DNA of 11,483 nucleotides from Sediminibacterium sp. (lineage in GTDB: Bacteria; Bacteroidota; Bacteroidia; Chitinophagales; Chitinophagaceae): assembly GCA_023263235.1 (NCBI GenBank), contig JALQXE010000170.1, positions 1-11,483 of the forward strand. The letters run 5' to 3'. This document shows positions 1-6,835 of this stretch, piece by piece. Within the stretch, counting starts at the first letter, position 1. Every line of letters starts with the position of its first letter. A program made the translations under genes and the position numbers. The notes beneath the pieces were generated by a model. It saw only the letters and a program-made list of their open reading frames with translations. It searched no databases and was not told where the DNA came from.

Positions 1-1715
1 TGATTTTCTAAAACTGGAATATTGGCTTTATAATCGTCCGCGAATTCTCCATAAGTTCTATAGCTTACTCCAGCTCTTTTTGCATGATCCCAAATAAAAC
101 CTTTTTTACTGTTTGCGATATCTCTAGTACCTTCTGCATCATAATTGCCCCCTCTTCCACCATAACTGGTTACCCAATTTTTTTCAAGATAATCAGTTGC
201 ATATCCTCCCAAAGTCCAGTTATGTCCATCAGCACTTACTTCTCCATTCACATAAAAATTATCTAATAAAACAAAATCTTTGGTTAATGCGTGTTGATTA
301 GGTGTAATATTTTCTCCAAATAAACATAGTGCAGGATCTCCATTACCTTCTTTAACATCTCCTAAAACTTGATCATAGGTTCTGTTTTCTTTAACTATAT
401 AGAACACATATTTAATGGGAGATTTGTCTCCCAATTTTTGTGGAATGGGATTTCCTTTTTCTGCTCCAGAAATCAATTCTTTTTCTTTTGTGTAAGGAGT
501 ATTATCATACACTGCCTTAGAATAAATGGCTAATTGTGCATCAGTTGGTTTTTTTATAATACTTAAACTGCCTTTCATTAATCCTCCAATATATTGAGCA
601 GATTTTGAATCTTTTAATAAGCCTAATTGAAAACCAAGTTGACTTCTAATTTTATATGGATCTGGCCCATAAGGATTTGCATGTGATGTCAATCCCTTTC
701 CATTTGCAACAAAAATTGTATTACCAATTACTTTAACTGCTGTTGGATACCATCCAACTGGGATAAACCCTTTTGAAATACTTGTGCCATATTTTGAAAC
801 ATCAAAAACTGCTAAACAATTATTGTCTGCGTTGGCTATATATAAGGTTTGATCGTTTTCGCTTAATGCCAAAGCGTTGGTGGTAGAACCTGTTGGGGCA
901 TCAGGATATAATGCAGTATTCAAAGTTTCAATCACTTTGTCTTTTTTCAAATCAATAACACTTACGCTATTATCATTAGCATTGGCAACATATAGCATTG
1001 TACCCTTCTTATTCAATACAATATCATTTGGATGACTTCCTACTTTGTAACTGGTAACTATTTTTTTAGAAGCAATATCGTAAACCAGCACAGATTCTCC
1101 ACCCCAAATTGAAATATACAATTGTTTATTATTTGGCGATAAAATACATGTATAGGCTTCTGCAGGTAGCTCTATTTGATTGGTTACTTTTTTAGTGTTA
1201 AGATTAATAGTGTACAAACTATTATTGTCTTTTGTTACCACAAACATGGTATTGGTTGTATAATTAATGGTTAATCCAGCTGGAGAAATTTTTGTTGGCC
1301 ATTTATCTCCAAGCTTAATGGAATCTTTCAACTTTAATTTATTTTTTTGAATGGCGTATTCCACTATCCAGTTATCATTACCACCTGAAGCATATAAGGT
1401 TTTCTCATCTTTACTAAAAGCAATTCCTAACCAAGATTTTTCAATATCCAAACTGTCTAAAATTCTATGATTTACTGCGTCAATCAATTGAATACTTTGA
1501 ATGCTTTGTCCATTGTTGGTAACTGCCAATAATTTTTTACTAGGAGATACGGCAATATTTAAAGGCAAATCTCCCAATGGCAAACTCTTCCCTACAGGGC
1601 TAAGACTCCAGCCATTAGGTAATACAATTCTTGACTTTGAAATGGATCTTGCATCTTGTGCAAAAAGATTCATCGAGCATGCAATGAATAGTAAAGTGTA
1701 GATGATTTTTTTCAT
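1..1715 (-). CDS. Exported YncE-like beta-propeller / alkaline phosphatase-family protein (3' part outside window)
   Basis: Translating the minus strand from the ATG at 1715 gives 571 uninterrupted codons to the window edge, so the C-terminus is missing. Residues 1-20 (MKKIIYTLLFIACSMNLFAQ) form a signal peptide with probable cleavage at LFA|Q. Residues about 40-340 hold repeated seven-bladed-propeller style units such as GSHPNDIVLNKKGTMLYVAN and NALALSENDQTLYIANAD, as in YncE/40-residue YVTN repeats. From about residue 430 a phosphoesterase-type domain begins: YIVKENRTYDQVLGD with E443-N444-R445-T446, then VNGEVSADGHNW around 490-500, both typical of the Bacteroidota proteins named bifunctional YncE/alkaline phosphatase family. 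The family is usually around 800-900 residues, so roughly a third is missing. Periplasmic or outer-surface hydrolysis of a phosphoester is the family-based guess; the substrate is unknown. An intrinsic terminator lies 14 nt upstream of the start, so this gene is probably transcribed separately from the DUF1080 gene. Confidence 0.87.
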   Translation of the reverse strand, partial: MKKIIYTLLFIACSMNLFAQDARSISKSRIVLPNGWSLSPVGKSLPLGDLPLNIAVSPSKKLLAVTNNGQSIQSIQLIDAVNHRILDSLDIEKSWLGIAFSKDEKTLYASGGNDNWIVEYAIQKNKLKLKDSIKLGDKWPTKISPAGLTINYTTNTMFVVTKDNNSLYTINLNTKKVTNQIELPAEAYTCILSPNNKQLYISIWGGESVLVYDIASKKIVTSYKVGSHPNDIVLNKKGTMLYVANANDNSVSVIDLKKDKVIETLNTALYPDAPTGSTTNALALSENDQTLYIANADNNCLAVFDVSKYGTSISKGFIPVGWYPTAVKVIGNTIFVANGKGLTSHANPYGPDPYKIRSQLGFQLGLLKDSKSAQYIGGLMKGSLSIIKKPTDAQLAIYSKAVYDNTPYTKEKELISGAEKGNPIPQKLGDKSPIKYVFYIVKENRTYDQVLGDVKEGNGDPALCLFGENITPNQHALTKDFVLLDNFYVNGEVSADGHNWTLGGYATDYLEKNWVTSYGGRGGNYDAEGTRDIANSKKGFIWDHAKRAGVSYRTYGEFADDYKANIPVLEN

Positions 1716-1729
1716 ATAACTAATGTAAG

Positions 1730-1755
1730 AAAAAACCCTCCAATTTGGAGGGTTT
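1730..1755 (-). terminator. Intrinsic terminator after the DUF1080 gene
   Basis: The arms AAACCCTCCAA (1733-1743) and TTGGAGGGTTT (1745-1755) are perfectly complementary around a single central base, so the real loop would open a few pairs. On the minus strand the GC-rich stem is followed directly by six T residues (complement of 1730-1735). It lies 13 nt after the DUF1080 stop codon and ends 14 nt before the next start codon on the same strand. The plus-strand side has only an interrupted T run, so activity should be mainly in the minus direction. Confidence 0.85.
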
Positions 1756-1768
1756 GGTTTGAATGTTA

Positions 1769-2719
1769 TTATTTCGCAGGTGTAATAATGATATTCCTGA
1801 ATTCTATAGGACCATGGTCGCCTTGTAAATAAATTGGACCTGGTTCTCCTTCTTTGCTATCTAATGCTCCGCCAGTAATACCTGGAACTTCTTGGTTTGT
1901 TATGACAGTAACTCCATTGCAAACAATGGTCACCATTCTACCAATTAAAGTAATATCATAACTCTGCCATTCACCGGCATCTTTAGCCATCATTTCAGAA
2001 GGAGGCAAGAATCCATATAATCCTCCTAAATAAGTACTTAAAGGTTCTTTCCCTTTATTGTCTTCAATTTGTACTTCATATCTTCCTCTTAAATACACAC
2101 CACTATTACTTCCTTTAGGATATCTAAATTCAATATGTAATTTAAAATCATTAAACTTTTGATCTGTAATAATATTAGAGCCAGATCTAGGACTTCTTAA
2201 AATTCCATTTTCTACTACCCATTGATTTGGACCATTGGTATGCCAACCAGTTATATCATTTCCATTAATTAATTTTATTGCAGGTCCCCAAATCGGCGGA
2301 GTTGTTCTTTTTAATTTAGGTGCTCTCACTGCGGTCCAATTGTAGGTTTTACCATCTGTGTATACCATGGTTCCAGTTAATTGATCGTCGCCATTTAAGC
2401 TAAATTCAAAATCTTGGTAACGTAATCCTGGCTCATATTGCGGAGGAATGGAGAAACTAAATTTTCCATTAGCATATTTTACATGTGCAACAGGTCTTGC
2501 ACTTCCAAACTCATACACAAAACGACCTACCATGGTTTCTCTTCCAGAATGTCTCACTTCTAACCAAGAAGGCAATTCTTTACCATCTTTTTGAATTACG
2601 ATATCCCATCTTCCTAAAACTTTTGTTGGATAAGCCGTATCGGCTCCATGTGATTGAGCGAATAATTGAGTACTATTAATACTCAATAATGTCAATACAA
2701 GTAAAAAAATCATTTTCAT
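1769..2719 (-). CDS. Secreted DUF1080 (3-keto-disaccharide hydrolase family) protein
   Basis: The protein has 316 residues when started at the ATG at 2719; a TTG two codons upstream (2725) is possible but less likely. Residues 1-21 (MKMIFLLVLTLLSINSTQLFA) form a signal peptide with cleavage before Q22. Residues about 30-135 make a beta-rich N-terminal region of no family I recognise. Residues about 143-314 match the DUF1080/3-keto-disaccharide hydrolase fold (concanavalin-like jelly roll): LINGNDITGW, the SNSGVYLRGRYEVQI strand pair at about 204-218, and the near-terminal LQGDHGPIEFRNI at about 298-310. Family members act in the periplasm or at the surface on oxidised (3-keto) glycosides or bind carbohydrate, but many are untested and the partner oxidoreductase (Gfo/Idh/MocA) is not in this window. 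The gene follows the DUF421 gene by 17 nt, so co-transcription is likely, and it ends at a terminator. Confidence 0.88.
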   Translation of the reverse strand: MKMIFLLVLTLLSINSTQLFAQSHGADTAYPTKVLGRWDIVIQKDGKELPSWLEVRHSGRETMVGRFVYEFGSARPVAHVKYANGKFSFSIPPQYEPGLRYQDFEFSLNGDDQLTGTMVYTDGKTYNWTAVRAPKLKRTTPPIWGPAIKLINGNDITGWHTNGPNQWVVENGILRSPRSGSNIITDQKFNDFKLHIEFRYPKGSNSGVYLRGRYEVQIEDNKGKEPLSTYLGGLYGFLPPSEMMAKDAGEWQSYDITLIGRMVTIVCNGVTVITNQEVPGITGGALDSKEGEPGPIYLQGDHGPIEFRNIIITPAK

Positions 2720-2736
2720 AAGCAATAGTTTAATTT

Positions 2737-3303
2737 TTAGTTTTGATTTAGCCTTCCTTTGAATTTGTGTTTTCTTGGATGAGACACTATGGATCTTTTT
2801 ACAAAATCTTCACTGATCACACTAATATTACCATCCACTTCTAACATTGCTAGATCGACATGTTGAATATCTCTTGAACCATGTTCTCTCACCGCTGCCT
2901 CTAATTCTTCCATGCTAATTTCAGACTTTCTACAATTCTCAATATTAGGAACACCTTTATAAATGAGCATCATCGGTTCACCTTGAATAAATTTATTTAT
3001 GTCTTTGTTTTTATAAAGGACCCTTTTTAAAGTATAATTGGCTGCAAAAAGGGAAATGGCAGCAACCAAACCTCCGGTTAAAGTGGCATCAGGCCCCACC
3101 ATAGCATTTTGTACTGCATTGCTAATCAATAAGATAAATACCAAATCGATCACAGAAAGCTGGGCTAATTCCTTTTTCCCGAATACTCTAATGGCAATAA
3201 TGATAAAAAAATAGACCACCAAGGCCCTAAGTGCGATGTTCAAATAACCTGTTTGGAAGACACCAATGTCAATTTTTAGCGTAAAAAGGGTGAAAAGAGG
3301 CAT
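2737..3303 (-). CDS. DUF421 / YetF-like membrane protein
   Basis: The ATG at 3303 gives 188 residues (MPLFTLFTLK...). A TTG at 3324 would add seven residues but the ATG fits the family better. Three hydrophobic segments lie at about 20-40, 50-69 and 74-90, with the family landmarks RVFGKKELAQLSVIDLVFIL and LTGGLVAA between and within them. The cytosolic-type C-terminal part (about 100-165) carries the YetF/DUF421 pattern: GEPMMLIYKGVPNIENCRKS, EELEAAVREHG, then VDLAMLEVDGNISVI. Family members (Bacillus YetF, E. coli YcaP) are inner-membrane proteins of poorly defined role, linked in spore-formers to germination and stress. No catalytic function is evident here. It is the first gene of a minus-strand pair with the DUF1080 gene and is divergent from susC. 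I found no perfect TAnnTTTG box upstream of it. Confidence 0.9.
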   Translation of the reverse strand: MPLFTLFTLKIDIGVFQTGYLNIALRALVVYFFIIIAIRVFGKKELAQLSVIDLVFILLISNAVQNAMVGPDATLTGGLVAAISLFAANYTLKRVLYKNKDINKFIQGEPMMLIYKGVPNIENCRKSEISMEELEAAVREHGSRDIQHVDLAMLEVDGNISVISEDFVKRSIVSHPRKHKFKGRLNQN

Positions 3304-3522
3304 AGTCTGAATTTGTTTGGGCAATTTACTCGATTTCTTTTATAAAACTTGTTAAAAAAATAGCATTAATTTTTTTTATTTAATTGGTTATCAACATTTT
3401 ATAATTATTTTATGAAATCCAGCAAAAAACATGTTGACATATAATAATGTATCGAAACTGGGAAATGTTAAAGAAAACTAAAAAAAATCGGTCTTTCCAA
3501 GGCCAAATAGCCAATTTTCGAA
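3304..3522. other. Non-coding part of the divergent DUF421/susC intergenic region
   Basis: This is very AT-rich spacer with long A and T runs (for example 3354-3360 and 3370-3378). The only plus-strand reading frame seen, starting at 3431, is 16 codons long and not convincing. The DUF421 promoter must lie here, but no exact minus-strand TAnnTTTG was found. The best candidate, TATTTTTT at 3355-3362, lacks a spaced -33 TTG. Confidence 0.5.
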
Positions 3523-3530
3523 TATATTTG
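3523..3530 (+). promoter_or_regulatory. Putative Bacteroidota -7 promoter box for susCD
   Basis: TATATTTG matches the Bacteroidota primary-sigma -7 consensus TAnnTTTG exactly. No good -33 TTTG is seen at the expected 19-21 nt upstream; the region around 3494-3503 is at best partial, so an activator may help. A start site a few bases after the box would give a leader of roughly 90 nt before the susC ATG, beginning just ahead of the hairpin at 3543. Confidence 0.55.
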
Positions 3531-3542
3531 ACATCTCGAAAG

Positions 3543-3585
3543 CTTGTAATAGATACTGTTTTTAGTATCAGATTACAAGTTTTTT
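3543..3585 (+). promoter_or_regulatory. Leader hairpin with T tract upstream of susC (candidate attenuator)
   Basis: The outer stem CTTGTAAT (3543-3550) pairs with ATTACAAG (3572-3579). The inner stem GATACT (3552-3557) pairs with AGTATC (3564-3569) around a loop of G and five T. The unpaired bases between the stems are one A on the left and AG on the right. Six T residues (3580-3585) follow directly, the layout of an intrinsic terminator in the plus direction. No plus-strand gene precedes it in the window, so it would act on susC leader transcripts or end a very short RNA. TTACAAG recurs at 3589-3595 and could pair with the left arm instead. The function is inferred from shape only. Confidence 0.5.
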
Positions 3586-3624
3586 AGTTTACAAGTAAAA
3601 AATATAATTACAAAACAACAAAAC

Positions 3625-6600
3625 ATGAGTAAAAAAATCCTTGTGAGTGTTTGTGCTTTTTTAATGACCATTATGGTCGGCTTTTCACAAACAGTTACAG
3701 TAACCGGAAAGGTTATCGATGAGAAAAACGCCCCTGTTGCCGGTGCAAGTGTGCTTGACAAAACATCTAAAAAAGGTGTGAGTGCAGGTACAGATGGTAC
3801 TTTTAGCATTTCAGTTAAAAAAGGTGCAACATTAGTTGTATCTGCTTTAGGTTATGAAAATGCTGAAGTAGCTGCTGCATCAAATGTTACAGTTAAATTA
3901 ACTTCAGATGTGAAAGCATTACAAGAAGTAGTTGTAACAGGTGTGGGTGCTGCAACTTCTAAAAAGAAATTAGGTGTGGCAGTAGAATCTGTAAACTTAG
4001 CAAATCAAGTAAAAGTATCTACTGGTGATGTTGGTCAACAATTAGTTGGTCAAGTGGCTGGTGCGCAAATTGCAAGTACCAATGGTACTCCAGGTCGTCC
4101 ATTACAAATCTTGTTACGTGGTATTAACACAGTGCAAGGTGGTACTTCTCCGATGATCTTGATCGATGGTATTGAAGCTCGTGCAACTAGCTTACAATCA
4201 ATTGACGTAAATATCATTGACAGAGTGGAGGTGGTACAAGGTGCTGCTGCAGCTTCTTTATATGGTGCGCAAGGTGCGAATGGAGTTATCCAATTATTTA
4301 CCAAGAAAGGTAAGGCTGGCAAAGTAAACATTGAGTTTAGTTCAAGTGCAACCACAAATGAATTATTAAATATTGGTGGTTTGTCAAAAGCTAAAAATCA
4401 TGCGTTCGTAACAGATGCGAATAATAATGTATTAACTGGTTCTGGTGCAATTATGACTTTAGATCCTTCTACATTAGTTTACAATGGTGACGTTCAATAT
4501 AACTCTTTAGGTTTAACGAGTTACCAAAACAAACCATACAATGCAAACTTAAAGTATATTGATCATTACAAAATGTTCTTACAACAAGGATATGCATTAA
4601 ACAACTCAATTACAATGTCTGGTGCTAAGGATAAGTTTGATTTCTTATTCTCTGTTTCAAATAACCAACAAAATTCAAACTTCATTAATAATGGAGATTT
4701 TGCTCGTTCAAACTTAACTTCTAAATTAGGATTTGAAATTGCGAAAGGTTTGAAGTTCACTTCTACTACGCAATTAATTTACACAAAGAATACTTTGAAT
4801 GACCAAACAGGTCGTGGAGTTGTATTTGCAATCAACAATGCGCGTCCATTCTTGCCGTTTGATCAAAAGAACGAAGATGGCAAATATGCAACATATTTTG
4901 GTGCTGCGGGTGGTGTGAATCACTCCAACCCCTTCTCTACAAACCAGGAATCAAGGACTTTAATTGCAACTGTTGATGTAATTCAAAGCTTTAATTTAAA
5001 TTATAAGTTGCCTAAGTTTTTAGAATTTGATGCTAAATATGCATTAAACTATAATAATAACAATACAACTTATTATTTTGATGAGCAATGGAATAATAAA
5101 AATAGAGTGTTACAGAATCGTTACATGTATAATTATTCTCCTGCACCTACTGCTTTTACAACAGGTGAGATTAACAATTTTGTAGACAGAACTACTTTCC
5201 AAAACTTTATTGGAACTGTTAACTTCCGTACCGATTTTGAAAAGGATTTCAATATTAAAATACCTTTAAAAACTTTCACTACAGCTGCATTTGATTACCG
5301 TCGTAATCAAAGAAAGTCATTTGCTGCAGCGGGTTTTGATGGTCCAGGATATGCACCATGGAATATGTCTCAAGCAGCAACTTACAGAGTATTAAGTGAC
5401 TATATTGAGCCATTCATTACTTATGGTATTTTAGCGAACCAAAGATTTGAGTATGCTAACTTTACAGGTTTCTCTGTGGGTGTTAGAAGTGACTATTCTT
5501 CTGCATTCGGTTCGGGTGCAACTGCACAAACATTCCCTAGAGGAGACTTTTACTTTACTTTATCTAATTTAAAATTTTATCAGGATTTGAAACTTTCAAA
5601 TTTCTTATCTGAAGTTAAATTTAGAGCAGGTTATGGTGAAGCGGGTATTCAACCTGGAGCGTTCCAACGTTTTACTGTATTGGGCGCTGCTAACTTAGGT
5701 GGTACAAGTGTATTTACTTTCCCTACTACAAACCCAAATCCAAACTTATCAGTGGAATTATCTAAAGAAACAGAATATGGTACAGATTTCACTTTAACAT
5801 TAGGTAAAGGAAATTGGTTTAAAACAGCTAATGTTTCTGCAACTTTATGGGAAAGAGAAACAAGAAACGCAATTTACAGAGTTGACGCGGCACCTTCTAC
5901 AGGTGTGGGTGGAAAATTAGACAATGCCTTTGGATTAAAATCAAATGGTATTCAAGCTTCTTTAAACTTGAATGTTTATTCTGGTAAGGATTTAACTTGG
6001 GATTTCATTACTAACTATTCTCAACAAAATTCAGAGATCTCTTATGTAAAAGGACCTCCAGTAATTTTATTATCTTCTGCGGGTAGCGTTGGTATTACAT
6101 TACAACAAGGATATAAGATTGGTCAGTTCTTTGGATTTAAGATGATGAAGTCATTAGATGAAATTAATCCACAAACCGGTTTGCCAATGATTCCTGAAGC
6201 AAACCGTGGCTTATATGAAGTTGTAAAATCTCAAGTAGGAGGTGACTGGGTTGTAAATAAAGCTACAAGACAAGCGGTGGCATTGCCAGGTCAATATAGC
6301 CTTGGTGATCCAAACCCAAAGTTTAATATGAGTTTCATTAACAACTTACAATATAAAAATACTTTAACGTTTAGCATGCAATGGGATTGGGTTGCTGGCG
6401 CACATTTATACAACCAAACTAAGCAATGGATGTATCGTGATGGTATCCACTCTGATTATGACTTACCTGTTACAATCAATGGTGAAACACAAGCCTTTAC
6501 TTCATTCTATCGTAGTATGTATGCTGGTGGTGCTGCAAATGGTACAAAAAACTATTTCTATGAAGACGCTTCATTCTGGCGTTTAAGAAATCTATCTGTA

Positions 6601-6810
6601 GGGGTTGATTTAGCTAAATTGACTAAAATCAAATTTGCGAATCGTTTACAGTTAGTATTATCAGGTCGTAACTTATTAACTTTCACTCCATATTCTGGTA
6701 TGGACCCTGAGGTGAATTATTCTACGAACTCAGCGTTTGATCGCGGTCTTGACCACAATACTATTCCTAACACAAAATCCTATACTGTTGGTTTGAACGT
6801 AGGATTTTAA
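3625..6810 (+). CDS. SusC/RagA-family TonB-dependent outer-membrane transporter
   Basis: The protein has 1061 residues, a normal length for the family. The signal peptide covers about 1-21 (MSKKILVSVCAFLMTIMVGFS, then Q22). A CarboxypepD_reg-like domain follows at about 24-95 (VTGKVIDEKNAPVAGASV ... LVVSALGYENAEV), then a TonB-box-like LQEVVVTG at 99-106. The plug spans about 115-228, with the SusC hallmarks LLRGINTVQGG, SPMILIDGIE and RVEVVQGAAAASLYGAQGAN GV(220s). The rest is a 22-strand-type barrel ending in YTVGLNVGF with the terminal Phe expected for BAM-dependent insertion. There is no N-terminal STN domain, so signalling to an anti-sigma factor is not expected. It energises import of a large ligand through the outer membrane with the SusD lid encoded 25 nt downstream. 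Substrate cannot be assigned. The start is an ATG with A-rich upstream sequence. Confidence 0.97.
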   Translation: MSKKILVSVCAFLMTIMVGFSQTVTVTGKVIDEKNAPVAGASVLDKTSKKGVSAGTDGTFSISVKKGATLVVSALGYENAEVAAASNVTVKLTSDVKALQEVVVTGVGAATSKKKLGVAVESVNLANQVKVSTGDVGQQLVGQVAGAQIASTNGTPGRPLQILLRGINTVQGGTSPMILIDGIEARATSLQSIDVNIIDRVEVVQGAAAASLYGAQGANGVIQLFTKKGKAGKVNIEFSSSATTNELLNIGGLSKAKNHAFVTDANNNVLTGSGAIMTLDPSTLVYNGDVQYNSLGLTSYQNKPYNANLKYIDHYKMFLQQGYALNNSITMSGAKDKFDFLFSVSNNQQNSNFINNGDFARSNLTSKLGFEIAKGLKFTSTTQLIYTKNTLNDQTGRGVVFAINNARPFLPFDQKNEDGKYATYFGAAGGVNHSNPFSTNQESRTLIATVDVIQSFNLNYKLPKFLEFDAKYALNYNNNNTTYYFDEQWNNKNRVLQNRYMYNYSPAPTAFTTGEINNFVDRTTFQNFIGTVNFRTDFEKDFNIKIPLKTFTTAAFDYRRNQRKSFAAAGFDGPGYAPWNMSQAATYRVLSDYIEPFITYGILANQRFEYANFTGFSVGVRSDYSSAFGSGATAQTFPRGDFYFTLSNLKFYQDLKLSNFLSEVKFRAGYGEAGIQPGAFQRFTVLGAANLGGTSVFTFPTTNPNPNLSVELSKETEYGTDFTLTLGKGNWFKTANVSATLWERETRNAIYRVDAAPSTGVGGKLDNAFGLKSNGIQASLNLNVYSGKDLTWDFITNYSQQNSEISYVKGPPVILLSSAGSVGITLQQGYKIGQFFGFKMMKSLDEINPQTGLPMIPEANRGLYEVVKSQVGGDWVVNKATRQAVALPGQYSLGDPNPKFNMSFINNLQYKNTLTFSMQWDWVAGAHLYNQTKQWMYRDGIHSDYDLPVTINGETQAFTSFYRSMYAGGAANGTKNYFYEDASFWRLRNLSVGVDLAKLTKIKFANRLQLVLSGRNLLTFTPYSGMDPEVNYSTNSAFDRGLDHNTIPNTKSYTVGLNVGF

Positions 6811-6835
6811 ACCTTAATCAATTAAATTATTAGCA

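Noticed and set aside
84..266. Plus-strand reading frame of 60 codons
   Set aside because: It lies inside the phosphatase-like gene on the minus strand, whose protein has clear family motifs in this stretch; the plus frame has no recognisable features.
1501..1701. Plus-strand reading frame of 66 codons
   Set aside because: It is antisense to the N-terminal region and signal peptide of the minus-strand YncE/phosphatase-like gene, with no support of its own.
1671..1715. Lipobox-like FIAC in the signal peptide of the YncE/phosphatase-like protein
   Set aside because: Cys13 comes early, Phe sits at -3, and a better signal peptidase I site (LFA|Q) follows; a lipoprotein is possible but less likely.
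3431..3481. Short plus-strand frame in the divergent intergenic region as a leader peptide
   Set aside because: It has only 16 codons, no distinctive residue run, and lies upstream of the predicted susC promoter box, so it would not be on the susC transcript.
4050..4355. Minus-strand reading frame of 101 codons
   Set aside because: It is antisense to the conserved plug domain of SusC; the open frame is explained by biased codon use in susC.
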